A stretch of DNA of 64,000 bases. Origin: Pseudomonas kielensis (GTDB lineage: Bacteria > Pseudomonadota > Gammaproteobacteria > Pseudomonadales > Pseudomonadaceae). Under the pieces are notes generated by a model, which did no database searches, was not told the DNA's origin, and was given only the letters and a program-made list of their open reading frames with translations. Numbering within the stretch: position 1 is the stretch's first letter; each line of letters starts with the position of its first letter. This document shows, piece after piece, positions 33,451 through 42,859 of this stretch. Both the position numbers and the translations under genes were made by a program. The stretch is taken from the NCBI RefSeq assembly GCF_014236655.1, contig NZ_JACMYG010000029.1, positions 1 to 64,000 on the forward strand. The letters are read 5' to 3'.

Positions 33451-34419
33451 TTACTGCAGCTCGAGCGGCGTGCTCGACACCAACGGCGTGCCAGTGCCTG
33501 GCACTGCGATTTCCACTGGCAGGCCATCTTCGGCCGCGACCACGTCACGCACCACATCCCAGTTCATGCGCATGTTGCTGGTGATGTCTTCACGCTTGAG
33601 CATGGCGTTGATGACTGCGGTGTGCTTGTCGACCACCGATGGGTTGCCCTTGTCATCGATGGGCGTATGCGCCTCCAGATAGACCTTGCCCCCGCTCATG
33701 CCGAACTTGTACGGGTCGTTGAGGATACGCACCGAGGTACCCACCGGCACCATGCTGGCCATCTCCAGCACGTTGTTGTTGAACATGCGGAAGCAGCCGT
33801 GGCTGGTACGCATGCCGATGCCGAACTTCTTGTTCGAACCATGGATCAGGTAACCCGGTGTGCCCAGGGTGAACTTGAACGGTCCCAACGGGTTGTCCGG
33901 ACCAGCCGGTACGACGTTCGGCAACGGGTCGCCATCGGCGGCGTGCTCAGCCTTGATCGACGCGGGCGGGGTCCAGGTCGGGTTGGGGGTCTTGGCGATG
34001 ATGCTGGTGTGGGCAATCGGCGAGCCCCAGCCTTCCCGACCAATCCCCAGGGGGAAGGTGTAGACCACGTTGCGGCCTTTAGGGAAGTAGTACAGGCGGT
34101 ACTCGGCCAGGTTGATCACGATGCCTTCGCGCGGGCCCGGGGGCAGGATGAAACGTGTTGGCAGGATGATCTCGGTGCCCGCGCCAGGCAGCCAGGGATC
34201 GACACCCGGGTTGGCCGCGACCATTTCCGAATAACCCAGGTCATAGGTAGTGCCCAGGTCGGCGAAGGTATCTTCGTACTTGGCCTTGATCACTTGCACC
34301 TGGCCGACGATATCTTCGCCCGGCGGTGGCAAGGGCAGCTCCAACGCTGCAACGGGACCGGCCACGCACAAGGCGGCAAGAGACAGGCAGCGGGCGACGG
34401 CAGGAAAGCGCGACAACAT
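33451..34419 (-). CDS. Periplasmic L,D-transpeptidase (YkuD domain, ErfK/YbiS-like)
   Basis: 322 aa. A Sec signal peptide covers residues 1-25 (cleavage likely after PVAA). A LysM-like segment follows (DTFADLGTTYDLGYSEM ... LPGAGTEIILP), then the YkuD catalytic domain with HGSNKKFGIGM and the active-site SHGCFRMFN (His207, Cys209). Such enzymes attach Lpp to peptidoglycan or make 3-3 crosslinks. The gene faces oprI across two back-to-back terminators, which suggests that OprI is its substrate. ATG 34419 has AAAGGA 8 nt upstream; the upstream ATG 34437 does not. Confidence 0.93.
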   Translation of the reverse strand: MLSRFPAVARCLSLAALCVAGPVAALELPLPPPGEDIVGQVQVIKAKYEDTFADLGTTYDLGYSEMVAANPGVDPWLPGAGTEIILPTRFILPPGPREGIVINLAEYRLYYFPKGRNVVYTFPLGIGREGWGSPIAHTSIIAKTPNPTWTPPASIKAEHAADGDPLPNVVPAGPDNPLGPFKFTLGTPGYLIHGSNKKFGIGMRTSHGCFRMFNNNVLEMASMVPVGTSVRILNDPYKFGMSGGKVYLEAHTPIDDKGNPSVVDKHTAVINAMLKREDITSNMRMNWDVVRDVVAAEDGLPVEIAVPGTGTPLVSSTPLELQ

Positions 34420-34519
34420 CCGGAAAATCCTTTGCATGATCAACAGAGGGGGTAAAACCGCGATTGTACACCGCCGTCCGCGGATTCGGGGAGCCGGGCG
34501 ACGGTCGCTGCGCCGCAGG

Positions 34520-34813
34520 TTACAACTCGAAACGCAACTCCGGCCAGATCGGCGAGGTGCCGCGTTTTTGCGACTCCAGGATCGCCCGGCACAATGAACA
34601 CAGGCGCTGATCCTGGAATACCCGGCGATCGACGCTGGACCAGCGCGGTTGCGCCGGCAGCAACGTTCCGCACAGGGTACGGTCGGCCGAGCCGCCCAAC
34701 TCCAGTTGACGCGTCACCAGATGCACCCGGACTTCCTGGCAGGCGAACAGATCCAGCTGCTCGTCAGGCTCGATCAGTTGGTAGGCAAACAGGGACCAGG
34801 CAGGACGCGGCAT
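34520..34813 (-). CDS. Conserved hypothetical protein with C-terminal CxxC
   Basis: 97 aa. The start ATG 34813 has GGAGC 5 nt upstream. The protein begins PRPAWSLFAYQLIEPDEQLDLF and carries a CxxC near residue 80 (RLCSLCRAILES) plus a further Cys in RTLCGTLL, so a metal or disulfide is possible. No known domain recognised. It lies between the transpeptidase and tesA, both on the same strand. Confidence 0.7.
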   Translation of the reverse strand: MPRPAWSLFAYQLIEPDEQLDLFACQEVRVHLVTRQLELGGSADRTLCGTLLPAQPRWSSVDRRVFQDQRLCSLCRAILESQKRGTSPIWPELRFEL

Positions 34814-34871
34814 CGGGGGCTCCAGATCAGGGGGGCGCCACATTAGCCGAAAGCCTGCCGCTAGAAAAGCA

Positions 34872-35477
34872 TCAAAGCAGGGGTTTTAGCGCTGGCCAGA
34901 CATTTTCCAGCAACTTGCCCTGTGCGGCACCGGCCGGGTGAATGCCATCGGCCTGCATCAGCTCGGGCTTACCGCCAATGCCTTCGAGAAAAAACGGCAC
35001 CAGCGCGACCTTTTTTTCCGTCGCCAGGTTGCTGTAGACCTGGGCAAAGGCCTGGGTATACCGCACACCATAATTAGGCGGCAGTTGCATGCCCAGCAAC
35101 AGCACCTTGGCGCCACTGTCCCGGGACTGGTCGATCATCGACGCAAGATTTTGTTGCAATTGCGTGGGCAGCTGTCCACGCAGGCCGTCATTGCCCCCCA
35201 ATTCCAGCACCACCAGCGCCGGCTTATGGGCTGCGAGCAGCGCTGGCAGCCGCGCCTGGCCACCGGCACTGGTGTCGCCACTGATGGACGCGTTGACCAC
35301 CGTCGTGGTGAAACCTTCGTCCTTGAGCCGTTGCTCCAGCAACGATACCCACCCCTGCCGGGTATCCATGCCGAAAGCCGCGCTGATACTATCGCCAACG
35401 ATCAGGACAGTACCCGCCGCTGCGTTCTGGGCCATGCACATCAAGGCCAGGCCAGCACTCAAAAACCACACACGCAT
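34872..35477 (-). CDS. tesA: SGNH-hydrolase thioesterase/lysophospholipase TesA
   Basis: 201 aa periplasmic GDSL esterase. A signal peptide (1-21) is followed by block I VLIVGDSISAAFGM with the catalytic Ser, block II ASISGDTS, block III LELGGNDGLRG with the oxyanion Asn, and block V DGIHP with Asp and His. GAGAG lies upstream of ATG 35477. It is divergent from ybbA by 10 bp, the arrangement known from E. coli tesA-ybbAP, so their promoters overlap the coding starts. Confidence 0.95.
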   Translation of the reverse strand: MRVWFLSAGLALMCMAQNAAAGTVLIVGDSISAAFGMDTRQGWVSLLEQRLKDEGFTTTVVNASISGDTSAGGQARLPALLAAHKPALVVLELGGNDGLRGQLPTQLQQNLASMIDQSRDSGAKVLLLGMQLPPNYGVRYTQAFAQVYSNLATEKKVALVPFFLEGIGGKPELMQADGIHPAGAAQGKLLENVWPALKPLL

Positions 35478-35487
35478 CGGACTCTCC

Positions 35488-36171
35488 ATGGGCGCAAGCA
35501 TTCTCACTGCGCGGAACCTTAGCAAAGTGGTTCCCAGCGCGGAAGGTGAACTGACCATCCTGCACCAACTCAGCCTGGAACTGAACAAGGGCGACAGCCT
35601 GGCCATCGTTGGCAGTTCCGGTTCCGGCAAATCCACCCTGCTCGGCCTGCTCGCCGGCCTCGACCTGCCCAGCAGCGGCGAAGTCACCCTGGCCGGCCAG
35701 GCCTTGAGCCAACTGGATGAAGACCAGCGTGCGCGCATCCGCGCCGAGCACGTGGGTTTCGTGTTCCAGTCATTCCAATTGCTGGACAGCCTCAACGCCC
35801 TGGAAAACGTGATGCTGCCGCTGGAACTCGATGGTCGCAAGGACGCCCGCGAACGAGCCACCGAACTGCTGCGCCGGGTCGGCCTGGGCAAGCGCCTGAG
35901 TCATTCGCCGCGCCAGCTGTCCGGTGGCGAGCAGCAGCGCGTGGCGATCGCCCGGGCATTTGCCGCCGAACCCGATGTGCTGTTTGCCGATGAACCCACC
36001 GGCAACCTCGATACCCATACCGGCGAACACATCAGCGACCTGCTGTTCGAACTGAACAAGGAAAACGGCACCACCCTGGTGCTGGTCACCCACGATGAGC
36101 GCCTGGCGCACCGCTGTCACCGCCTGATCCGCCTTGAAGCCGGCCTGTTGGTCGCCCCCCTGGAGCCTTGA
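35488..36171 (+). CDS. ybbA: ABC transporter ATP-binding protein YbbA
   Basis: 227 aa LolD/MacB-type ATPase. Walker A GSSGSGKSTL near 45, Q-loop VFQSFQLL, signature LSGGEQQRVAIARAF, Walker B VLFADEPTGNLD and H-loop VTHDE. It pairs with the YbbP permease, whose ATG overlaps this stop codon (TGATG). This class usually couples to an outer-membrane or periplasmic process rather than to classic import. ATG 35488 sits 10 bp from the divergent tesA start. Confidence 0.94.
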   Translation: MGASILTARNLSKVVPSAEGELTILHQLSLELNKGDSLAIVGSSGSGKSTLLGLLAGLDLPSSGEVTLAGQALSQLDEDQRARIRAEHVGFVFQSFQLLDSLNALENVMLPLELDGRKDARERATELLRRVGLGKRLSHSPRQLSGGEQQRVAIARAFAAEPDVLFADEPTGNLDTHTGEHISDLLFELNKENGTTLVLVTHDERLAHRCHRLIRLEAGLLVAPLEP

Positions 36172-38675
36172 TGGCACGTTTGCCGCTGTTGCGCCTGTTC
36201 AGCCTGGCCATTCGTCAATTGCTGCGTGATGCCCGCGCCGGCGAACTGCGAGTGCTGTTCTTCGCCCTGCTGGTGGCCGTGGCCGCCAGCACCGCCATCG
36301 GCTATTTCGGCGCGCGCCTCAATGGCGCAATGCTGTTGCGCGCCACCGAATTTCTCGGTGCCGACCTGTTGCTCGAAGGCAGTTCACCCGCCCGCCCCGA
36401 GCAGATCCAGAGCGGCAAGGACCTGGGTTTGCAACACGCCCAAGTGGTGGAGTTCTCCAGCGTCATCGCCACCGACCAGGGCATCCAGCTGTCGAGCATC
36501 AAGGCCGCCGATGGGGTCTACCCACTGCGCGGCCAACTGAAAAGCGCACCCGCGCCGTTTGCCCCGGAAGAAGCCGGCGGCAGCCCGCAGCCGGGTGAAG
36601 CCTGGGTCGAGGCGCGGCTACTGACGGCACTGGATCTGAAGATCGGCGACAGCATCGATGTCGGCATGAAGACCCTGCGCCTGAGCCGCGTCCTGACCTA
36701 CGAGCCGGACCGTGCCGGCAATTTTTACAGCCTCACGCCGCGGGTGATGATCAACCTCGCCGACCTGGCGGCCACCGGCGTGGTGCAACCCGGCAGCCGG
36801 GTCAGCTACCGTGAACTCTGGCGCGGCGATGCCAGCGCCCTGGCCACCTACCGCGAACAACTCAAGCCCGGCCTGGCGGCGAACCAGCGCCTGCAGGATG
36901 CCCGCGACGGCAATCGCCAGATCGGTGGCGCGCTGGGCAAGGCCGAACGCTACCTGAACATGGCAAGCCTGGTGGCGGTGCTGCTGTCCGGGGTCGCGGT
37001 GGCGCTGTCGGCGACCCGTTTTGCCACCCGCCGTTTCGACGCCAGTGCCTTGTTGCGCTGCCTGGGGTTGTCCCGCCGGGAAACCCTGGTGCTGTTCAGC
37101 CTGCAACTGACCGTGCTGGGGTTGCTCGCCAGCGTCAGTGGCGCCCTCATCGGCTGGTTCGCCCAACTGGGGTTGTTCGCCCTGCTCGGCGACTTGCTGC
37201 CCACCGACGTGCCGCCTGGAGGCCTGCTACCGGCCATTGCCGGGATCGGCACCGGGCTGGTGGCCCTGGCCGGATTTGCCCTGCCGCCACTCGCCGCCCT
37301 CGGCCGAGTGCCGCCCCTGCGGGTACTGCGTCGCGACATGCTGCCCATCCCCTCTAGCACCTGGATGGTCTATGGCGCCGCCCTGGGCGCTTTGGGCCTG
37401 ATCATGTGGCGCCTGAGCCTGGATCTGGTGCTGACCTTCGCCCTGCTCGGTGGTGGCGTACTGGCCGCACTGGTCCTCGGCGGCTTGTTGCTGCTGGTGC
37501 TCAAAAGCCTGCGCCGCCTGCTGGCCCGGGCATCCCTGCCCTGGCGCCTGGGCCTGGGGCAATTGCTGCGTCATCCGCTGGCGGCGGCCGGTCAGTCCCT
37601 GGCTTTTGGCCTGATCCTGTTGTCGATGGCGTTGATCGCCCTGCTGCGTGGCGAGTTGCTCGACACCTGGCAGAACCAACTGCCAAAAAATGCGCCCAAC
37701 TATTTCGCCCTGAACATCCTGCCGGCCGACAAACAGGCCTTCACCGATCGCCTGATCGAACTCTCCGCCCAATCCGCACCGCTGTACCCGGTGGTGCCGG
37801 GACGCCTGATCAGCATCAATGGTGAACCGGTGCAGGGGATTGTCAGCAAGGACTCCCAGGGTGATCGGGCGGTCCAGCGCGACCTCAGCCTGACCTGGGC
37901 GGAGCACCTGCCGGCGGGCAACAGCATTACCGCCGGCAATTGGTGGTCAGCCCAGCCGTCCGACGACATGCCCGGGGTCTCGGTCGAGGGCAAGGTTGCC
38001 GAGAGCCTGAAGCTCAAGCTCGGCGACCACCTGGTGTTCACCGTCGGCGGGGTCAACCGCGAAGCCCGGGTCACCAGCCTGCGCAGCATCAACTGGGACA
38101 ACTTCCAGCCGAACTTCTTCATGATCTTCCAGCCCGGCACCCTGCAGGACCTGCCCGCGACCTACCTGACCAGTTTCTACCTGGCAGCCGGTCACGATCA
38201 GCAGATCATCGACCTGTCGCGCGCCTTTCCGGCGGTGACCATCCTGCAAGTCGAAGCCCTGCTGGCGCAGCTGCGCAGCATCCTGGGCCAGGTCACCCTG
38301 GCCGTCGAGTACGTGCTGTTGTTCGTTCTGGCGGCGGGCATGGCCGTGCTGTTTTCCGGATTGCAGGCGACCCTCGATGAACGCATTCGCCAAGGGGCCT
38401 TGCTACGTGCACTGGGGGCCGAACGGCAACTGCTGGTCAAGGCCCGGCGGATCGAGTTCGGCTTGCTGGGTGCGGTCAGCGGCCTACTGGCGGCCATTGG
38501 CTGCGAGCTGGTGAGCCTGGTGCTGTACCGGTACGCCTTCGACCTGGCCTGGCATCCCCACCCGTGGCTGCTGTTGCTGCCGGTGATCGGTGCATTGCTG
38601 GTCGGCGGTGCCGGAGTCTTCGGTACGCGCCGGGCATTGAACGCCAGCCCCCTGACAGTCCTGCGCGAGGGTTGA
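36171..38675 (+). CDS. ybbP: FtsX-like ABC permease YbbP
   Basis: 834 aa membrane protein with two FtsX domains. A first transmembrane helix near 20-40 precedes a periplasmic MacB-like domain (to about 255), then three helices (260-360), a cluster of further helices (395-500), a second periplasmic domain (515-700) and three C-terminal helices (710-830) ending LNASPLTVLREG, the family's C-terminal signature. With YbbA it forms a mechanotransmitting ABC complex; substrate unknown. Start ATG 36171 overlaps the ybbA stop. Confidence 0.93.
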   Translation: MARLPLLRLFSLAIRQLLRDARAGELRVLFFALLVAVAASTAIGYFGARLNGAMLLRATEFLGADLLLEGSSPARPEQIQSGKDLGLQHAQVVEFSSVIATDQGIQLSSIKAADGVYPLRGQLKSAPAPFAPEEAGGSPQPGEAWVEARLLTALDLKIGDSIDVGMKTLRLSRVLTYEPDRAGNFYSLTPRVMINLADLAATGVVQPGSRVSYRELWRGDASALATYREQLKPGLAANQRLQDARDGNRQIGGALGKAERYLNMASLVAVLLSGVAVALSATRFATRRFDASALLRCLGLSRRETLVLFSLQLTVLGLLASVSGALIGWFAQLGLFALLGDLLPTDVPPGGLLPAIAGIGTGLVALAGFALPPLAALGRVPPLRVLRRDMLPIPSSTWMVYGAALGALGLIMWRLSLDLVLTFALLGGGVLAALVLGGLLLLVLKSLRRLLARASLPWRLGLGQLLRHPLAAAGQSLAFGLILLSMALIALLRGELLDTWQNQLPKNAPNYFALNILPADKQAFTDRLIELSAQSAPLYPVVPGRLISINGEPVQGIVSKDSQGDRAVQRDLSLTWAEHLPAGNSITAGNWWSAQPSDDMPGVSVEGKVAESLKLKLGDHLVFTVGGVNREARVTSLRSINWDNFQPNFFMIFQPGTLQDLPATYLTSFYLAAGHDQQIIDLSRAFPAVTILQVEALLAQLRSILGQVTLAVEYVLLFVLAAGMAVLFSGLQATLDERIRQGALLRALGAERQLLVKARRIEFGLLGAVSGLLAAIGCELVSLVLYRYAFDLAWHPHPWLLLLPVIGALLVGGAGVFGTRRALNASPLTVLREG

Positions 38676-38709
38676 TAGACTCGGTGCTTTCCCAGCACAA
38701 GACCTTGTC

Positions 38710-39207
38710 ATGAGCCGCTATCGCCCTCCCCGTCCTGCCGGCACCGCCCTCATTACTCCCGAGGGCGAAGCGCGGATGCGTGCCGAGTTCCACGAACTCT
38801 GGCATGTCCGCCGGCCCCAGGTGACCCAGTCCGTCAGCGAGGCCGCCGCCCAGGGCGACCGCTCGGAAAACGCCGAATACACCTATGGCAAAAAAATGCT
38901 GCGCGAGATCGACAGCCGGGTGAGGTTTCTCACCAAGCGCCTGGAAGCGCTCAAGGTGGTCAGCGAAAAACCCAGCGACCCGAACAAGGTCTATTTCGGT
39001 GCCTGGGTGACCATCGAGGATGAACAGGGCAAAACGTCGCGTTATCGCATCGTCGGCCCGGATGAGCTGGACCTCAAGCAAGGCCTGATCAGCATCGACT
39101 CACCGCTGGCACGGGCCCTGATCGGCAAAGCGCTGGATGCCGAGGTGCGGGTGCAGACCCCGGACGGCGAGCAGTTCGTGTACATCACCGCCATCGACTA
39201 CCCCTGA
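38710..39207 (+). CDS. greB: Transcript cleavage factor GreB
   Basis: 165 aa. GreB rescues backtracked RNA polymerase by stimulating RNA cleavage in the secondary channel. The N-terminal coiled coil carries the acidic tip (GDRSENAEYTYGKKMLREID, here given as DRSENAEY), and the C-terminal domain holds SPLARALIGK and GDEV-like strands. Sequence type (long basic N-terminus ending RPAGTALITPEG) is GreB rather than GreA. It follows ybbP by 34 bp and could be cotranscribed. Confidence 0.94.
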   Translation: MSRYRPPRPAGTALITPEGEARMRAEFHELWHVRRPQVTQSVSEAAAQGDRSENAEYTYGKKMLREIDSRVRFLTKRLEALKVVSEKPSDPNKVYFGAWVTIEDEQGKTSRYRIVGPDELDLKQGLISIDSPLARALIGKALDAEVRVQTPDGEQFVYITAIDYP

Positions 39208-39210
39208 CGA

Positions 39211-39519
39211 CTAGCGACGGGCAATCAGCCCCTGGCGAGCAACACGGGTCAATTGGCGGATCATTTCACCGGCTTCTTCAGCGCTAGGCGACTGGATCAC
39301 AGCCAGGTCAAAGCTGTCACTGGCAAACCGCGCCAGCGATTCGCCGTCTTCGACAAACTGGATCAGGAACGCTGCCGGGCCACCGTTGCGACGTGGCCAG
39401 CCATCCAGATAACGCAGCAGCGTCGGCTGGTGATTACCGCCCAGGAGGATTTTCGGGTTGCGTTGGGTCAGGTGAGCCGTGATCGGCGCGGGGCGTACAG
39501 AGGGGTGCAGTGCATTCAT
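39211..39519 (-). CDS. Conserved hypothetical protein
   Basis: 102 aa, no transmembrane segment. The middle resembles a small alpha/beta fold (SFDLAVIQSPSAEEAGEMI). It starts at ATG 39519 (MNALHPSV); an in-frame start 7 codons upstream has no better site. It ends 3 nt from the convergent greB stop. I do not recognise a function. Confidence 0.65.
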   Translation of the reverse strand: MNALHPSVRPAPITAHLTQRNPKILLGGNHQPTLLRYLDGWPRRNGGPAAFLIQFVEDGESLARFASDSFDLAVIQSPSAEEAGEMIRQLTRVARQGLIARR

Positions 39520-39721
39520 GTTGTCGTGTCTCAGCCTCAAAAATCTGCATGGCAGGTGAGAGGCAACACCGAACCAGCGCTTTAGCGGTACTTCAAAGCC
39601 TGTTCAAGGCTTCTATCGGCAACTGATTGAGTCACCTGGCGCCCCGCAAGTAGCTGTTTAAATCGGCGCATGGCAGCATCCTAGAGAAGCTGACGGGACA
39701 GTGTCAAGAATGCGCAGCAAC

Positions 39722-39747
39722 AAAAAAGGCCCGCGTATGCGGGCCTT
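39722..39747 (-). terminator. Intrinsic terminator of the DoxX gene
   Basis: GGCCCGC / GCGGGCC stem with a GTAT loop; on the minus strand a T6 run follows (plus A's at 39722-39727). Confidence 0.85.
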
Positions 39748-39765
39748 AGTCGTGAGCCAGAGCAC

Positions 39766-40200
39766 TTAACCGGCGATGGCGCGATCCACCGACAGCTTGC
39801 CGGCACCTTCAAACAAGACCGCGATGCTACCGCCGAGCAAGGCCAGGGCAAACTCGTAGCCGTTGTTGGACATGAACAGGCCGTTGCTGATGTGCACGGA
39901 AAAAATCGCCACCAGCGAAAGGAAGGTCAGGCCCAGGGCCGCCGGACGCACCAGCAAGCCGATGATCAGCGCCAGGCCGCCGAAGAACTCGGTACCGCCC
40001 GCCAGGATCGCCATCAACTGCCCCGGAGCCAGACCCAGGCTTTCCATGTACTGCGCAGTCCCGGCAAGGCCATAGCCGCCAAACATGCCGAACAGCTTTT
40101 GCGCACCGTGGGCGGCAAAGATCACGCCGACGAAGATCCGCAAGACCGTCAGACCGTAGCCGGCGCGGGTGAAAAGTACCTTGTTGATCAGTGTGCTCAT
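39766..40200 (-). CDS. DoxX-family membrane protein
   Basis: 144 aa with four transmembrane helices. DoxX features are RIFVGVIFAAHGAQKLFGMFGG at the N-terminus and the ALIIGLLVRPAALGL helix. Members are quinone-linked subunits or oxidative-stress membrane proteins (MhqP, YphA types); the role here is unknown. A strong terminator follows. Confidence 0.9.
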   Translation of the reverse strand: MSTLINKVLFTRAGYGLTVLRIFVGVIFAAHGAQKLFGMFGGYGLAGTAQYMESLGLAPGQLMAILAGGTEFFGGLALIIGLLVRPAALGLTFLSLVAIFSVHISNGLFMSNNGYEFALALLGGSIAVLFEGAGKLSVDRAIAG

Positions 40201-40303
40201 GCTCTGTCATCCATTGTGAGTGTGTGTGGGTTGGTCGCCATATTAATCGGTAAAACTCATGTTAAAAGCGCAAAAAACCCGCCATAACAATCAGTTTAGT
40301 TGA

Positions 40304-41725
40304 TTATTTCCGACTGGCAACTTTCTGCCCCGGGGCCTCCAGTGCCTCCCGCTCCCGGTCATAGGCCAAGTAGTACTTGTTCACACTGTTAACATAGCTG
40401 ACAGGCCCCATCCCTACCTGCTCCATGGCAATGCGCTCGACCTGGAAGAACCACTGGTTGGGGTTCAACCCACGGCGCCGCGCCTCGGCACGCATCCCCT
40501 GGACCCGCTCCGGACCAATGTTGTAGGCGGCGAGAATGAACGCCATGCGCTCGCGCTCATTGAGCTTGGGGCTGGCAAAAAACTTGCGCCGAATCAGCGC
40601 CAGGTACCGGGCACCGGCCTGCACATTGCTGTCCAGGGATTGAATGTTGTTGACCCCAACCCGCTGCGCCGCCGAAGGCGTGATCTGCATCAGTCCGGTC
40701 GGCCCGCTGCCGCTGCGGGCGCTGGGCTCCAGGGACGATTCCTTGAACGCCAGGGCCGCCAGGTTCAGCCAATCCAGGCCTTGTTCGCTGGCATGTTTCT
40801 GCAGCACCGTGCGCACTTTCTCCAAGCGTTGCCGGTCGTTGCGGGCCAGCGGGTTGCGTACCTGATACAAGCGCCGATAGATCCGCTGGAACGCCACATC
40901 CTGGTCGGAGGGGGCTTTGTAGGTGGTGAGAAAGCGGTCAATGCTGGCCCGCAGCATTGAGGCATCACGATGCACGAACCAGAACTCCTCGCCCGGCTCG
41001 CTGATCAGTACCTGCCGGTCGAAACGCAATTTGGGCAGGATCTTGCCCCAGCGCTCGGCAATGGGTTGCTCGACAATGGTCAAGTGAAAAATCCCGCCCT
41101 GGACCATCTCCAGCACATCCTCCACGGCGAGGCTGGGGTCTACCCACTCGATCTTCACCGGCGGTAACTTGTGCAGCGCGAGTTTCTGGTTGATCTGGTT
41201 GATCGCCTCCCCGGCGGCACTGCCAGTGGGCAGCGCCAGGGTTTTGCCCGACAGCTGTTCAAGACGGGTGTAGCGCCGTTCGCCCTTGATTCCGACCAGC
41301 AGTAACGGCACGTTGCTGACAATCGGCTCACTGGCGCTGACCGCCCGCGCTGCCTGGGCGTCAAGCAGCTCGCCGGGGGCCACCAGGTCACCTTCGCCAC
41401 GTTGCAGCGCACCGAGCAATTGGTCCTTGGCCTTGGGAATGATCTTCAGGGAAATTTCCTGGCCATCACGGGCATGGCCATTGAGGTATTGCTCGAAAGC
41501 GCGCAGGCGATGGTATTCCATGCCGATGTTCTGGCCCTGGACTTGCGCGGAACTGTTGCGGCTCTGATTGACCAGCACCCGCAGTACCCGGCTGCTGCGG
41601 ATCTGCGCCAAGTCGCGGACCTTACCCGTCTGTACGGCCTCCACGGGCCCGGCCAGGCGCGCCAGTGCCGGCAAAGGCACGAGCAGCGACAGGCACAACA
41701 GGAATAAAGCCGGGAGTCGCGTCAT
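40304..41725 (-). CDS. mltF: Membrane-bound lytic murein transglycosylase F-type (MltF)
   Basis: 473 aa. A signal peptide (1-22) is followed by a solute-binding-protein-3-like domain (about 40-290) and a C-terminal SLT domain. The catalytic Glu is in LAFKESSLEPSARS, followed by GPTGLMQITPSAAQRVG and the AAYNIGPERV block. MltF cleaves peptidoglycan glycan strands with anhydromuramic products; its N-terminal domain senses muropeptides. ATG 41725 has GGAG 5 nt upstream; the longer frame adds 28 residues without support. It is divergent from tatD. Confidence 0.92.
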   Translation of the reverse strand: MTRLPALFLLCLSLLVPLPALARLAGPVEAVQTGKVRDLAQIRSSRVLRVLVNQSRNSSAQVQGQNIGMEYHRLRAFEQYLNGHARDGQEISLKIIPKAKDQLLGALQRGEGDLVAPGELLDAQAARAVSASEPIVSNVPLLLVGIKGERRYTRLEQLSGKTLALPTGSAAGEAINQINQKLALHKLPPVKIEWVDPSLAVEDVLEMVQGGIFHLTIVEQPIAERWGKILPKLRFDRQVLISEPGEEFWFVHRDASMLRASIDRFLTTYKAPSDQDVAFQRIYRRLYQVRNPLARNDRQRLEKVRTVLQKHASEQGLDWLNLAALAFKESSLEPSARSGSGPTGLMQITPSAAQRVGVNNIQSLDSNVQAGARYLALIRRKFFASPKLNERERMAFILAAYNIGPERVQGMRAEARRRGLNPNQWFFQVERIAMEQVGMGPVSYVNSVNKYYLAYDREREALEAPGQKVASRK

Positions 41726-41958
41726 CCGTTCTCCGGAAAGAATACTGTCCCGTTGCGCGACATTAGGCGCAGCAGGTCGACAGAAACAGAGCGCCTGAAG
41801 CGCTGGCAACGGGCGAAAGAGCGGGCTGCGCGCCTGATAAAATCAGTCGGCGTGCTCCTGCGGCATCAAAAGACAGCGTTAACTCGTTGTAGTTCTTGGT
41901 TTTTCTTATAAATCTTGAGCTCTGGTATGCTTTCCGGCCGCATCCCCAGGGTAGCACC

Positions 41959-42771
41959 ATGCAACTCATCGATATCGGCGTCAACCTGACCAACCCCAGT
42001 TTCGCCGGCAAACACCAGGCGGTGCTGGACCGCGCCTACGCCGCAGGGGTCTGCCAACTGGTGCTGACCGGCACTAGCGTGGAGGGCAGCGAACAGGCCC
42101 TGGAACTGTGCCAGCAACTGGACGAAAGTGGCGAGCGCCTGTTCTGCACCGCCGGTATTCACCCACACTCGGCCAGCGACTGGAATGCCGACAGCGCGCG
42201 GCGCCTGCACAGTTTGCTGAAAGAACCGAACGTGCGGGCCGTGGGGGAATGCGGGCTGGATTTCAATCGTGACTTCTCACCGCGCCCACAGCAGGAAAAG
42301 GTCCTGGAAGAACATCTGGCCTTGGCGGTCGAATTGCAGTTGCCGGTGTTCCTCCATGAACGAGACGCCAGCCAGCGCCTGCTGGAGATCCTGCGCGACT
42401 TCCGCGACCAGTTGCCGGCCGCCGTGGTGCACTGCTTCACTGGGGAAAAAAAGGCGCTGTTCAGTTACCTCGACCTGGACTTGCACATTGGCATTACCGG
42501 CTGGATCTGTGACGAGCGCCGTGGCACCCATCTGCACCCGCTGGTACGCGACATTGCCCGCGGCCGCCTGATGCTCGAGAGCGATGCACCCTACCTGTTG
42601 CCGCGCAGCCTGCGGCCCAAACCGAAGAATGGACGCAATGAGCCGGCCTACTTGCCCGAAGTCCTGCGCGAAGTGGCCCTGCATCGGGGCGAGAGCCTGG
42701 AAGACCTGGCAGCCCACAGCACGGCCTGTGCCCGGGCGTTTTTCGGCTTGCCCAGCCCTACCCACTGCTGA
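41959..42771 (+). CDS. TatD-family metal-dependent hydrolase
   Basis: 270 aa TIM-barrel hydrolase. Metal ligands are seen in the HPH of AGIHPHSASDW, GECGLDFNRD, LHERDAS, HCFTG and LESDAPYLLP. TatD enzymes act on DNA (3'-exonuclease, or D-aminoacyl-tRNA deacylase activity in some members). The N-terminus MQLIDIGVNLTNPSF is that of the TatD clade proper. ATG 41959 chosen; the upstream extension has no ribosome site. A TATGCT extended -10 (41936-41941) lies just upstream. Confidence 0.92.
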   Translation: MQLIDIGVNLTNPSFAGKHQAVLDRAYAAGVCQLVLTGTSVEGSEQALELCQQLDESGERLFCTAGIHPHSASDWNADSARRLHSLLKEPNVRAVGECGLDFNRDFSPRPQQEKVLEEHLALAVELQLPVFLHERDASQRLLEILRDFRDQLPAAVVHCFTGEKKALFSYLDLDLHIGITGWICDERRGTHLHPLVRDIARGRLMLESDAPYLLPRSLRPKPKNGRNEPAYLPEVLREVALHRGESLEDLAAHSTACARAFFGLPSPTHC

Positions 42772-42859
42772 CTTGACCCACATCAACACCGGCGCCCCTC
42801 GATAGCGGCACAATGATGGCACCTTGCCAATGTTGTTTCCGCTATCAGAGAAGACCTCC

